The position numbers and the translations under genes were made by a program. Shown in pieces: positions 48,627 through 58,464 of a stretch of DNA of 64,000 nt. This stretch comes from PALSA-911 sp963743035. Lineage in GTDB: Bacteria > Pseudomonadota > Alphaproteobacteria > Acetobacterales > Acetobacteraceae. The stretch's first letter is position 1. Each line of letters starts with the position of its first letter. The stretch spans positions 977,264 to 1,041,263 of the forward strand of contig CAVUOB010000018.1 of the NCBI GenBank assembly GCA_963743035.1. The letters are read 5' to 3'. The notes below the pieces were generated by a model that was not told where the DNA came from, searched no databases, and saw only the letters and a program-made list of their open reading frames with translations.

Positions 48627-50326
48627 TCACGGGACGATGCAGCCCTGGACGCACAGCCGGTGCGCGATCGCCTTGATGAAGATCCTGCCGACGTCTGACG
48701 GATTATTGATCTTGTAGGCGATGCCGCCGGTTGCGTCGGCGATCTTCCTCAGGGCGGAGAAATCGCCCTGCTGGCCGAACTGGATGACGACGATCTCCAC
48801 CTTGCGGCTCGGATTGAACAGCGCGCGCAGCTTGCTGAGCAGCGCATTGAGGGATATGTCGCCGGGCGCGGTGTCCACGCCGGCGGTGAGGACCAGCTCC
48901 GCGTTCGAGTAGTTGGGCAGGTACGTCTTGGTCATGTACACATATCCGGCGAGGATTGCGTCGTGCAGCGCAAGCCTGCCGTTGCTGGTGGTCAGCGTTT
49001 GACTGAGCTCCTCAAGCTGCGCGCGCCTGCTGATCAGCCCCAGGTCAGCGGGCAGCGGGCCAAGAGGCACCAGTTGCTTGTACGGCTCGCCGAGGGACCG
49101 GGACTGGCCGATCTCCCACGTGCCCATCTGCGTGCTCTCGGGGAACAGGGGGATCCCGAGGGCCGATGTCTGGTTCATCTCCTGTTCCAGCGTCTGAGTG
49201 CCATTGCCGGACGGCTGGTTCATGGCCGGGGAGACGTCGATCAGGGACAGGTCTCTGGACCCGAGCCCGAGCTTGTCCCAGACTTGCAGGTTGGCCGCGA
49301 CCTCGCTGGCGCCCGGCGGGCTAGCAGGCTCCAGCGGCAGCCCGCTCAGGCTGGACGAGCTCGGCATCACATCGGCGACGCCGTTGGCTGACCGGAAGCC
49401 GTAGTGCCGGACCTCGGCCGCCGCATAGGCGGTCTTCAGGTACTTGCCGAATTCCTGGGCCGCGGCCAGCGGCACGGCCGCCGAGGTGGTCAGCACATAC
49501 GGATAGTCGAGTTCCGGGCTGCCCAGTGCCTGCGAAGGGCCGGTCGGGTAGCGCGCGGCCAGGGGACTGCCCGGGGTAGCCCGGTCGTAGCCGATGACCG
49601 CCTGCTCGCTGGCAACCGTGACCGCGCGCCGGGTGAACGGCGGCTGGATGGTGCCTGCGAACGTCTGCAAGCCCGGTGACCGAGTCAAAGTCGTCGACGA
49701 CCGTAGCGCCAAAGACGAACTTGGTGAACGCCGCCCTGGCGGCCGGGCTAGCGCCCAGGTCGCGGCTCACCTGGATGAGGGTGGCCAGGCCCGGCTGAGC
49801 TGTTGACCGGATCAGGCAGGTCCGTGGCCAGGCTGAGGGTTGCGGGCGGGCCGCCGTAGGAAGACGGCAGCAGGACGTTCCAGCCGACAGCGGCGTCGAA
49901 GATATGCGTCTTGTCCGCAACTGCTTTCGTGGTGACGATCATCAACGGCGACCGGGCGACGCTCGTCCCGGTCGGCTGCACGATCTGCGCCCCCATCGGA
50001 TAGCTGCGGGCAATGTCCACCCACAAGCTGGAGTCGGGGATCCAGGCATCGATCGGCGTGGCGCCAGGAACGGCGGCCTGGCCGTCGATCTGGCCCGCTT
50101 CGGCGGCGGAGTCGCCCTCGGTGATCTGCACCTCGACGCAGTGGCCGTCGGCTGAATGGTCGTTGCCGTTGAACGCCCTGGCGACGGCCTGGACGGCGGG
50201 CGCGACGTCATAGCTCACCGCGATGTTGATGACAGTCGGCTGGTTAGAGCAGGCCGCGCGGGCGATGACAGCTCTGGCGGTCAGGGTGACCATCAGGACC
50301 GCGGAGACGCCGACAGCGATCGCCAC
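48627..50326 (-). CDS. Substrate-binding/VWA fusion surface protein, two frameshifts
   Basis: The N-terminal TM/signal segment (MAIAVGVSAVLMVTLTARAV) is followed by an extracellular solute-binding-like domain (INIAVSYDVAPAVQAVARAF, GWNVLLPSSYGGPPATLSLA). Frames change near 49800 (ASPAARAAFTKFVFGATVV) and near 49690. The C-terminal 350 residues include YPYVLTTSAAVPLAAAQEFG, a MIDAS-like DxSxA of a von Willebrand A domain in LSLIDVSPAMNQ, and LVLTAGVDTAPGDISLNALL. The corrected length is ~565 residues plus an unresolved N-terminal extension. The build resembles actinobacterial surface proteins in which an SBP-like module precedes VWA. Ligand unknown; the start may lie further upstream (to ~50430). 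Confidence 0.75.
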
Positions 50327-50630
50327 TAGCGACGCGGGTACTGGCCCTGCGGGTGCGGCCGCGACGGCCGACGCCCGTTCCCGATGCCCGTGCTGACACC
50401 TTCGCGCCCTTCGGTTGGCCTGGCCCGCGAAATTACCGGGCCGCTGGCACTGGGGATGGCTGACTATATCGAAACTCCAGCTCCGGATCGGCTGACTTGC
50501 CCGGCTTTATTCGCTGGCAGATCCATGCAGTGAGACTGGGCAGATGGCTGGCATCGAAAACAAATCGTGACAGATTTCGCCTCCCATGGTGCGGCCTGCG
50601 GCGACTAGCGCGGCCGCGCCGCCAGAACTC
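50327..50630. other. 304-bp gap, partly likely 5' end of the VWA gene
   Basis: The leftward frame stays open for ~60 codons upstream of 50326 with a basic, Ala-rich sequence (HRERASAVAAAPAGPVPASL), so the VWA protein may begin here. The right half has no recognisable feature. Confidence 0.4.
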
Positions 50631-51498
50631 CTAGTTTCCGGCAAGCAGGTAGCAAGCGATCGCGGCGGCCGACGCCACGTTGAGCGAGTCGACACCGCGG
50701 CTCATCGGGATGCGGACGCCTTCATCAGCCGCGGCGAGCCAGCGGCCAGAAAGACCGGTGCCTTCGCTGCCGATGAGCACGGCGACCTTGCCGGCCGCGC
50801 TGACGCTCGCTATCGGCGCTGCGGCCGGGTCGGGCGTCAGCGCGAGAAGCCGGAAGCCCGCAGCCCGCAGCTCCTCCAGTCCGCCGTGCCAGTCGACGAG
50901 CCGGCCATACGGCACGGCGAACACCGCGCCCATAGATACCTTGACGGCCCGCCGGTACAGCGGATCGGCGCACCGCGGCGCTAGCAGTACGGCGTCGAAG
51001 CCGAGCGCGGCCACGCACCGGAATACAGCGCCAACGTTCGCGTGGTCCACGACGTCCTCGAGCACGACGATCCGGCGTGCGCCGTGCCAGCACCTCGCCC
51101 GGCGACGGCAACGGCAAGCGCTGCATCGAGGCGAGCGCGCCGCGGTGTACCCGGTAACCGGTGAGCTGCTCGGCCACTGTAGCCGGGACCACGTATAGCG
51201 GCGCCTCAATGGCTGCCGCGACGTCCGCGATCGTGGCCAGCTTGTCCTGGGCGGCCAGCACCGACCTGACGGGGTAACCGGCGGCGACAGCGCGCCTGAT
51301 CACTTTCGCGCCCTCGGCGATGAACAGCCCTTCGGCGGCCTCGAGGTTGCGCCGCAGGTGCACGTCGGTAAGGCGGACATAGTCGGCCAGCCTGGGATCG
51401 CCGGCTTCGTTGACAAGCACCGGATCGCCCACGGCACCTAGTCTGACGGGCGTGTTGCCTGGCGTCGACTCGCGCAACGTCGCGTCGGCTGCCGCCAT
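50631..51498 (-). CDS. TrmH/SpoU-type RNA 2'-O-methyltransferase, one frameshift
   Basis: The N-terminal substrate-binding domain (LADYVRLTDVHLRRNLEAAE, GLFIAEGAKVIRRAVAAGYP) is separated by one indel near 51085 from the SPOUT domain. That domain has motif 1 RIVVLEDVVDHANVGAVFRC (Asn-Val-Gly), motif 2 VLIGSEGTGLSGRWLAAADE and motif 3 RIPMSRGVDSLNVASAAAIA, which form the SAM-binding knot. The corrected size of ~290 residues is usual. It probably methylates 23S rRNA or tRNA ribose. It is divergent from the AlkZ-like gene, with 33 bp between starts. Confidence 0.87.
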
Positions 51499-51531
51499 CG
51501 CCTGCTTTCTGCTTAGCTGAGAACCGTGGTC

Positions 51532-52315
51532 ATGTCGCTCGACGAGCTCCGCTCGCGGCGGGAATACGACTGCCGCCTGACCCCGGACCGCGCGCTGGAG
51601 TCACTCGACGAGGCCCACGAATTCTTGCGGGAACGCGGCCTGCTTACCCGCACCGCCGATTGCGCGCTGCCCAGCCTGTATGAGGCCTGTCATGAGGAGC
51701 CGTACCAGGTTGGCGGCCGCGGGTTCGCGAGCTGGCCTGCCACGCAAATGGCCCTGGGCGCACGAGCTATCGGAGCGGCCGGACGTCCATTCGCTGGACG
51801 TCCACCGCGGTAAGACGATCTTGCTGTCCGACGAGCTGCTCGCGCTCGTGGACCCGATCTGCCGGGCCGAGCTGGCCGGATGGAGCAGGCGGACCCAGGC
51901 TGGGGACGACTGCTGCGGCACCTGGCGGATACCGGCCCGGCCCTGGCCGACGACGTCGAGGTGGAGCTCGGCCTCAAGCACCAGGAACTCAGGTCGCTGC
52001 GCTCGCCGCTGCAACGCTGCGGAGCGCTGGTCGCCAGGTCCATCACATTGCCGGCCGAGCGCGGGGACGGGCATGTGCATCGCAGTGAGCTGGCTCGCTG
52101 GGATCAGGCCTATCCGCGTCCGGTCGCAGGCGGCCCGCCAGACATCGTCGCGCTGATGGGCGCGGCGTTGCGGGCCGCCGTGCTCGACGCCGGAGAAGGA
52201 CATGGCCCGCTGGTTCAGCTGGCGCTGGCTGCTGCCCGCTGATCTGGCCAGCCAGCTGCTGGCCAGGGGCCTGGCGACCCGGCCAGCCCCTGGCTGGCTG
52301 GGCGCTCCGGTATGA
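51532..52315 (+). CDS. AlkZ-related conserved protein, three frameshifts
   Basis: Blocks in three frames read MSLDELRSRREYDCRLTPDR, LLTRTADCALPSLYEACHEE, GGRGFASWPAT, then WPWAHELSERPDVHSLDVHR with GKTILLSDELLALVDPICRA, then DPGWGRLLRHLADTGPALAD with VELGLKHQELRSLRSPLQRC, and finally ARWFSWRWLLPADLASQLLA to a stop at 52313. I associate this pattern with an actinobacterial family related to AlkZ/YcaQ-type DNA glycosylases (winged-helix), with moderate certainty. Corrected length is about 260 residues. Each shift is a single base and the conserved order is kept, so errors are likely. Confidence 0.6.
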
Positions 52316-52319
52316 GGTT

Positions 52320-52387
52320 TAGGAACGTTTGGGAGCTAGGAACGTTCGGGTGTTAGGGACCTTTGGGCGTTAGGGACTTTCGGGCGT
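52320..52387. repeat. Four exact-period 17-bp direct repeats upstream of a lipoprotein gene
   Basis: Units at 52320-52336 (TAGGAACGTTTGGGAGC), 52337-52353 (TAGGAACGTTCGGGTGT), 52354-52370 (TAGGGACCTTTGGGCGT) and 52371-52387 (TAGGGACTTTCGGGCGT). The common form is TAGGRAC-N-TTYGGG-N-G-Y. They end 37 bp before the first candidate start of the next gene. The repeats could be iterons for a regulator or simple duplications. Confidence 0.9.
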
Positions 52388-52424
52388 TGGCAAACGCCGC
52401 GTCGGCCATCGGGAGGACTGCCGG

Positions 52425-53045
52425 ATGAACCAGCGACCAGTTGGCAACGTTCACAACAGCATGCGGGACCTCACTAACGCTGAGCGCGCCAGGGCGGGCG
52501 TGAGCGTGATCGTCACGACGATGCGCACCGGCATTGCCGCGCTGCTTGGCCTGGTCGCGCTAGCAGCGGGCGGCTGCGCCAGTGGCCAGTCGCCAAGCCC
52601 GGCTGCTCAGTCAACGCGGCAAGTCGCAGCCCCGGCAACCGGTGCGGCCCGCAGCAGCAGCGTGAGAGCGGCGGCCGCCAGTTACCTCGCGATCGCCGAG
52701 CCAGCCAACCACAGGCTCGACGAAGAGACCGGGAGCTACGCCAAGGACGTGCACCGGAACCTGGCCGCAGCCAGATCGGACCTTCTCGCCGAGGCGGCCA
52801 CGGAGCGCTGGTTCGACCAGCGCCTCACCCTGATCTCGTTGCCGCCGCCGATCGCCGCAACCGCTCGGGCGATGATCCTGGCCAACCAGCGCCGGATCTC
52901 GCTCACCGAGCAGCAGGCCCGCTCGATGACCCGCGCCGAGATGGCATCGTTCAGTAGCCCTCACAAGGCCGCCGATGCGGCAGTCGAGGCCCAATCCCGG
53001 ATCATCCGCCGCCAACTGGGCCTGCCCCCGCCGCCGGAAAGCTAG
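52425..53045 (+). CDS. Secreted lipoprotein of unknown function
   Basis: The frame starts ATG 52425, but the signal peptide begins further in, MRTGIAALLGLVALAAGGCA (Cys of the lipobox GGC), so a start near 52524 is likely. The mature part is Ala/Arg-rich and helical (VRAAAASYLAIAEPANHRLD, ARAMILANQRRISLTEQQAR), resembling small actinobacterial lipoproteins with a four-helix form. The last ~20 residues are SRIIRRQLGLPPPPES. No family name recognised. Four 17-bp repeats lie directly upstream. Confidence 0.72.
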   Translation: MNQRPVGNVHNSMRDLTNAERARAGVSVIVTTMRTGIAALLGLVALAAGGCASGQSPSPAAQSTRQVAAPATGAARSSSVRAAAASYLAIAEPANHRLDEETGSYAKDVHRNLAAARSDLLAEAATERWFDQRLTLISLPPPIAATARAMILANQRRISLTEQQARSMTRAEMASFSSPHKAADAAVEAQSRIIRRQLGLPPPPES

Positions 53046-53127
53046 CTGGGCCGTTGCCGCTACGCAGCGAGGGCCCAAGATCGCGCTATTGGCGGCCGGA
53101 CGCGGTAACGGGCCGGCAACGGGTCGG

Positions 53128-54152
53128 CTACCAGGTCGCGAGGGCGCACTCGCGCAGCCGGGCAGCCGCGCTGGCGGGGGCGCTGACGTGGTCGAGGCCA
53201 AGCAGCGCCGCACCTACCACCGGCGGAACGTCCACGATCCGGATATCCGCGCCCGGCAGCCTGGTCGCGAGCTGCTGCCACGATCGCCCCGGTCAGGATC
53301 GGGTCTTTCGCCGCCATCAGGCTGCCGCCGAGCACGACCGGCACCGGCTGCGCTGCCGTCACCGCCGAGCCTGAGCCGGCTGGCCGCTGCGGTTACCATC
53401 AGGCAGATCTCCTCGGCCTGCCGCAGCAATACGTTTCTGGCGACTTGGTCGCCCCGGCTGGCGATCTCGAACAGCACCGGCGCCAGCCCGTGCAACTCGG
53501 CATAGGAAATCTTGCCGAAGTGCAGGCCGCCGACCACATCTTCGACGCGCTGCAAGCCGAAGTGGGCGGGGACCGCGGTGCGGAGCTCGGTCTGCGGACC
53601 GCGGCCGTCCTCGGCCCTGACCGCCCACCACAGCGCCTCGGCTGCGATCTCGCCGCCGCCGCCCCAGTCACCGCTGATCCGGCCGAGCGCAGGGAATCTG
53701 GTCGTCCGGCCGTCCGGCGCAACCCCGACGCAGTTGATGCCCGCGCCGCAGACCAGACCGATGCCCCAGTGCTGGCTAGCACCCGGAGGACCGGCGTCGT
53801 CGAGTCCGGCGCGGAGCACGGCGAACGTGTCGTTAACCACCGAACTGGTCGCCGACCAGCCAAGCGACTGGATGAGCGCATTGAGGTCGGCTTCTTCCTC
53901 GGGCAAATCGGCACCGGCCAGGCACGCCGAGGTGTGACCGGCGACGTGCTGCCTGCCTGCCAGTCCAGCTTGGGCTGCTGCCGTCCGGACCAGGCCGGTG
54001 AGCACCGCGACCATGCCGTCTTTGCCGATGCCCTGATAGTTGGAGCCGGTACCGCGTACTGCTGCGAGCACGCTGCCGTCGGCGGCAATCAGGGCAACGT
54101 CGGTCTTACTGTTCCCGCCGTCGATGGCAAGGACGGCGGCCAGTTCGCTCAC
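53128..54152 (-). CDS. BadF/BadG-type sugar kinase (N-acetylglucosamine kinase-like), frameshifted
   Basis: ASKHA-fold kinase. It has the phosphate-1 motif AVLAIDGGNSKTDVALIAAD, phosphate-2 region GIGLVCGAGINCVGVAPDGR, and the GDWGGGGEIAAEALWWAVRA segment typical of GlcNAc kinases. A first shift near 53380 leads to PVPVVLGGSLMAAKDPILTG (adenosine motif), a second near 53285 to LATRLPGADIRIVDVPPVVG, ending RLRECALATW at 53128. Corrected length is ~341 residues. ATG 54152 overlaps the GH4 stop by 4 nt. It would phosphorylate a sugar for, or released by, the GH4 enzyme. Confidence 0.85.
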
Positions 54153-55415
54153 TCGCCGCTAGCCCAGGGCAGGAACGCGGCATTCTCGGCCAGCAGCCGG
54201 TCGGTCAGGCGGCCCGCCAGGTCGAACTGGCCGACCAGCGGGTGCGCGAGCAGGGCGGCAGCCACCCGGTCCCGGCCGCCACGCAGCGCCGCGTCCACGG
54301 CGAGCTCCTCGTACGCGGACACGTGCGCGATCAGCCCGCTCATCAGCGGGCTCACCGGGGCGACCGGCATCGGTACCGCACCGCCGGCGCCGACCGTCGC
54401 GGACACTTCGATGACCGCCTCGTCGGAGAGGAACGGCATCGTTCCGTTGTTGCGGACGTTCACCACCTGGCGGTCGTTTGCGTCGGTGACCAGCGAGGCG
54501 AGCAGCGCGACCGCAGCCTCGGAGTAGAAGGCGCCGCCGCGGTGCTGCAGCAGCTCGGGCTTGGTGTCCAGGTTGGGATCGGCGTACATCGCCAGCAGCT
54601 GCCGCTCGATCTCGGCGACCGCCTGCGCGCGGGTTTGCCGCCCGCGCTCCTCCTCGACCACCGCATCGTGCGCCCAGAAGTACCGCAGGTAGTACGAGGG
54701 GACGGCGTGAACGGCCTGCGTGACCGCGAGCGGCTGGCCGGTGTGAGCCGCTATCTCCTCGCCGTGGGCGGCCAGCAGCTCCGGCAACTTGTCGGCGCCG
54801 TCGACGAACGCGGCGCGTTCCCAGGTCAGATGATTGAGCCCGACGTGATCCAGCGCGACGGCGTCGGGCGCGATGTCGAGCAGCGATGCGAACAGGCGCT
54901 GATAACCGATGGCGACGTTGCACAGCCCGATCGCGCGGTGCCCGGCATCCAGCAATGCCCTGGTCACGATGCCGACCGGGTTGGTGAAGTCGATGATCCA
55001 GGCGTCGGGCTCGGCCCGCTCACGCACCCGCGCCGCTACGTCCAGCACGACCGGCACGGTGCGCAGCGCCTTGGCGAATCCGCCGGCGCCCGGTGGTCTC
55101 CTGGCCGATGCAGCCGCAGTCGAGCGGCCAGGTCTCGTCCCGGTGCCTGGTCGCCTGGCCGCCGACGCGCAGCTGCAGCAGCACAGCACCGGCCCCGTCC
55201 ACGGCCGCGTCCAGGTCAGAGGTCCAGGTCACCGTGGCCGGATGACCATAGCGGGCCATGATCCGGGCGGAGAACGGCCCGACCACCGACAGCCGCTCTG
55301 CGTCCGGGTCGACCAGTACTAGCTCGGTGACCTTGATGTCACCGGTGAGCCTGGCGATCCCGTCGACTAGTTCCGGTGTGTAGGTGGAGCCGCCGCCTAC
55401 GACAGCAAGTTTCAT
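54149..55415 (-). CDS. GH4 6-phospho-beta-glucosidase, one frameshift
   Basis: NAD-binding Rossmann start MKLAVVGGGSTYTPELVDGI, VELVLVD-like TELVLVDPDAERLSVVG and, after one extra base near 55090, AWIIDFTNPVGIVTRALLDA. The Cys of IGLCNVAIGYQRL and the His of LDHVGLNHLTWERAAFV are the Mn-binding pair of GH4. GH4 enzymes open 6-phosphoglucosides by NAD-dependent redox chemistry. The family is ~425 residues and the corrected frame gives 422. It overlaps both neighbours by ATGA, so it is tightly coupled to the ABC ATPase and BadF kinase. Confidence 0.88.
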
Positions 55416-56455
55416 CCGAATGCCTTCACTTCCGCGCCTGACATGGCGACATGGCAGGCGACATCGTGGCCGGGAGCGAGCTGCGAGAGCTCAGGAGTGA
55501 CCGACTGGCAGGTGTCGATGGCCAGCGGGCAGCGCCAGCGGAACCGGCAGCCGGGAGTCGGGTCGATGACCTTCGGCGGCTCGCCCCGGTCGGTGCCGGC
55601 CGTGACCGCCAGGTCGGCCTTCGGGTCCGGTACCGCGGACAGCAGCAGCTGGGTGTACGGATGCTTGGGGCTGGCCAGCACGTCCTCGACCGGGCCCTGC
55701 TCGGCGATCTGCCCGGCATACATGATGATCAGCCGGTCGGCGACATACCGCGCGCTGGCGATGTCGTGCGTGATGTAGAGGATCGACACGCCCTGCTCGT
55801 CACGCAGCTCCGCCATCAGGTTGAGCAGGCCGATCCGGATCGACACGTCCAGCATCGACACGGGCTCGTCGGCGAGGATCAGCTTGGGCCGCATCGCTAG
55901 CGCCTGGGCGAACCCGACCCGCTGGCGCTGGCCGCCGCTCAGCTCGTGCGGGAAGCGCTGCAGTACTTCTCCCGGCGGGGTTAGCCCGACCGCCGCGAAG
56001 ACGCGTTCGGCCTCCTCGTGCCGCTGGTGGGCTGACAGCTCGGGCCGGTGCAGCTTGATAGAGCGCATGACGCCGTGCGACACGCGGAACACCGGGTTGA
56101 TCGAGGCGAACGGGTCCTGAAAGACCATGGGCACGTCGCTGCGATAGCCGAGCAGGTCCCGGCGGGAGCGGAAACCGGAGATCGGCCTGCCCTGGAAGTA
56201 GATCTCCCCCGAGGTCGGCTTGTAGATTCTGGCCAGCAGGCGGGCAACGGTTGACTTGCCGCTGCCGCTCTCGCCGGCCAGCGCGACGATCTCACGCTCG
56301 CCGATAGTCAGGCTGACGTCATCCACCGCGTGCAGCGTCTTGCGGTGCAACCCGCCGCCGAGCCGGAAGTGCCGGGTCAGCTTGTCGGTCCGCAGCAGCG
56401 CGGTGTCTGTGCCCGTTCCCGCGCCCAGGGGCGATGACGTCTGCTGATCAGTCAC
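55412..56455 (-). CDS. OppF-type ABC transporter ATP-binding protein
   Basis: Intact ~347-residue ATPase. Walker A is ALAGESGSGKSTVARLLA, signature LSGGQRQRVGFAQAL, Walker B LILADEPVSMLD and switch His in LYITHDIASARY. The C-terminal oligopeptide/dipeptide domain has the Cys-rich PGCRFRWRCPLAIDTC motif that can hold an Fe-S cluster in relatives. GTG 56455 is preferred because GAGGAGG lies about 7 nt upstream; the frame is open to 56503. It pairs with the OppD-type ATPase before it. Confidence 0.92.
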   Translation of the reverse strand: MTDQQTSSPLGAGTGTDTALLRTDKLTRHFRLGGGLHRKTLHAVDDVSLTIGEREIVALAGESGSGKSTVARLLARIYKPTSGEIYFQGRPISGFRSRRDLLGYRSDVPMVFQDPFASINPVFRVSHGVMRSIKLHRPELSAHQRHEEAERVFAAVGLTPPGEVLQRFPHELSGGQRQRVGFAQALAMRPKLILADEPVSMLDVSIRIGLLNLMAELRDEQGVSILYITHDIASARYVADRLIIMYAGQIAEQGPVEDVLASPKHPYTQLLLSAVPDPKADLAVTAGTDRGEPPKVIDPTPGCRFRWRCPLAIDTCQSVTPELSQLAPGHDVACHVAMSGAEVKAFG

Positions 56456-56496
56456 TGGGCACCTCCTCGCTGCCGTGCCGAAGGCATCTGACTTGC

Positions 56497-57477
56497 TCAC
56501 CATTCAGGCGTGTACAGCGGAACCACGGTGCTGGCGCAGCGGTCCAGCACCTGGGGGCAGCGCGGGGCGAACCGGCAGCCCTCCGGGGGGTTCGCGAGGT
56601 CGGGCGGGCTGCCGGGGATGCCGGTCAGCGGCACCCGCGGGCCCTTGATGGACGGGAAGGCGTCCATCAGCCCGATGGTGTAGGGATGCAACGGCTTGTC
56701 GAACAGCCGCCGGGTGGTGCCGAACTCGGCCACCTGCCCGGCGTACATCACCATGAGCCGGTCGGTGAAGTGCCGCACCAGCGACATGTCGTGGGTGACG
56801 AATATGACCGCGAAGCCGAGCTGCTCCTGCAGTTCCTTGATCTGCACCATCAGGGAGCGCTGCGCGACCACGTCCAGCGCGGACGTCGGCTCATCCATGA
56901 TCACCAGGTCCGGGGTGAACAGCATGGCCATCGCGATCATCGACCGCTGCCGCATGCCGCCGGACAGCTGGTGCGGGTAGCTCTTCAGGTGCGCCGGATC
57001 GATGCCGACCATCCTGAGCACCTCGGCGGACCGCTCCGCGATCGCCGCCTTCGAAGTCTCCCCGTGCGCGCGCATCGCATCGGCGAACTGCCTGGCGATG
57101 GAGGTGACCGGGTTGAGCGCGTTCATAGCGCTCTGCATGACCACCGACATCTCCCGCCACCTGACCGCGGATAGCTGCCTATCGGTGAGACCGACCAGGT
57201 TGGCACCCTTGAAGATCACGCTGCCGCCGCTGATAGCGGCCGGCGGGGCCAGCAGCTGCGCAATGGCGAACAGCAGGGTGGACTTGCCGCAGCCGGACTC
57301 GCCGACTATGCCGACGAACTCGCCAGCTGCGACCTCAAGGCTCACGTCCTGGACGGCGCGCAACGTGCCGCGCTCCATGATGTAATCCACTGAAAGGTCG
57401 CTGACCTCAAGGATGGAGCCGGAATGCCAGCCGTCGCGCGAACCGGCGGGCAGCCCGTTACTTAGCAGGCTTGACAC
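56497..57477 (-). CDS. OppD-type ABC transporter ATP-binding protein
   Basis: Intact ATPase. Walker A is GIVGESGCGKSTLLFAIA, signature LSGGMRQRSMIAMAM, Walker B LVIMDEPTSALDV and switch His VIFVTHDMSLVRH. The C-terminus again has the oligo_HPY Cys motif (CRFAPRCPQVLDRC). The start is not fixed: GTG 57477 lies within the 3' end of the permease gene, and homology begins at SILEVSDLSVDYI. Upstream in-frame starts to 57531 exist but would lie inside the permease. It is separated from the OppF-type gene by 41 nt. Confidence 0.9.
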   Translation of the reverse strand: MSSLLSNGLPAGSRDGWHSGSILEVSDLSVDYIMERGTLRAVQDVSLEVAAGEFVGIVGESGCGKSTLLFAIAQLLAPPAAISGGSVIFKGANLVGLTDRQLSAVRWREMSVVMQSAMNALNPVTSIARQFADAMRAHGETSKAAIAERSAEVLRMVGIDPAHLKSYPHQLSGGMRQRSMIAMAMLFTPDLVIMDEPTSALDVVAQRSLMVQIKELQEQLGFAVIFVTHDMSLVRHFTDRLMVMYAGQVAEFGTTRRLFDKPLHPYTIGLMDAFPSIKGPRVPLTGIPGSPPDLANPPEGCRFAPRCPQVLDRCASTVVPLYTPEW

Positions 57478-58462
57478 GCTTCCCCCGCATGCTCCTGACC
57501 GGCCGCAGAGCCGGATTGCCGATCTCGTCAAAGGCGTAGTTGAGCAACGCGAACGCGGCGCCCAGGGCCACGATGCACAGGCCAGGCACGATGATCCAGA
57601 GCTGTTGGCCCGTCTGGAAAGCCTCGGCGTTCTCGGCCCAGTAGAGCATGGTGCCCCAGCTGATCACGGACGGGTCGCCGAGCCCGAGGAACTGCAGGCT
57701 GGAGGAAAACAGCACCGCGTACAGCGCGTTGGTCAGGAAGCTCGCCACCAGCAGCGAGGTCATGGTCGGGATGATCTCCACCACGATGATGTAGATCGGG
57801 CGCTCCCCCCGCACGCGCGCGGCCTCCAGGAAGTCCCGATTGCGGATGGAGAGCGCCTGGGACCGGAGCTGGCGGGCGGTAAAGGACCAACCGGTCACGA
57901 TGAGCACGGCGATCATCACCGTGGTACCGGCGCCGTGCAGGTAAGTAGCGATCACGATCAGCAGCGGGAACAGCGGGATGACCAGCAGCACGTCGGTAAG
58001 CAGGTTGAGCCCGCCGTCCCAGGCTCCGCCCAGGTAGGCGGCTGCGACGCCGATCAACATCGCGATGATGGTGGCGCCGAGCCCGACCGCGAGCGCGATC
58101 TCAAGCACCGGCCGGGCGCCGTAGATGACCTGGGCGAACATGTCCTGGCCGAAGGCGGTGGTACCGAGCAGGTGGTGCGCGGACGGGCCGAGGCTTCGCG
58201 GGTAGATATCGGCGGTCGGGTCGTCGTGCGCGATCAGCCCGGGGAACAGCGCGACAAAGCTGAAGATCGCGAGTAGCACGGCACCTGCCGTGGCCTTTCG
58301 GTTAGCGGTGATGGCGCGGGCCATCCGCCGCAATGAGCGGGCACCCGCTATCCCCCCGCTCTGGGTTGGGGGTCCGAACTGCCGCGGCGGCGCCAGCGTG
58401 CTGCCGTCGGGCGCCAGCACGGACCCACCGAACTCGCCGGGCGGAGGGATTGGCATCGCCAT
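57458..58462 (-). CDS. OppC/DppC-type ABC transporter permease
   Basis: Intact 334-residue permease. A ~45-residue Pro/Gly-rich cytoplasmic N-terminus (MAMPIPPPGEFGGSVLAPDG) leads into the OppC-N domain, TM1 AGAVLLAIFSFVALFPGLI, and the periplasmic LGTTAFGQDMFAQVIYGARP block. The EAA loop is FLEAARVRGERPIYIIVVEI. It ends MRGKRVKPAK. The long Pro-rich N-terminus is an addition not usual in OppC. The 2-nt gap to OppB indicates coupling. Confidence 0.92.
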   Translation of the reverse strand: MAMPIPPPGEFGGSVLAPDGSTLAPPRQFGPPTQSGGIAGARSLRRMARAITANRKATAGAVLLAIFSFVALFPGLIAHDDPTADIYPRSLGPSAHHLLGTTAFGQDMFAQVIYGARPVLEIALAVGLGATIIAMLIGVAAAYLGGAWDGGLNLLTDVLLVIPLFPLLIVIATYLHGAGTTVMIAVLIVTGWSFTARQLRSQALSIRNRDFLEAARVRGERPIYIIVVEIIPTMTSLLVASFLTNALYAVLFSSSLQFLGLGDPSVISWGTMLYWAENAEAFQTGQQLWIIVPGLCIVALGAAFALLNYAFDEIGNPALRPVRSMRGKRVKPAK

Positions 58463-58464
58463 GG

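Noticed and set aside
52320..52387. CRISPR or DevR-box array
   Set aside because: No spacers between units, and the units lack the palindromic GGGAC-GTCCC form of DevR boxes.
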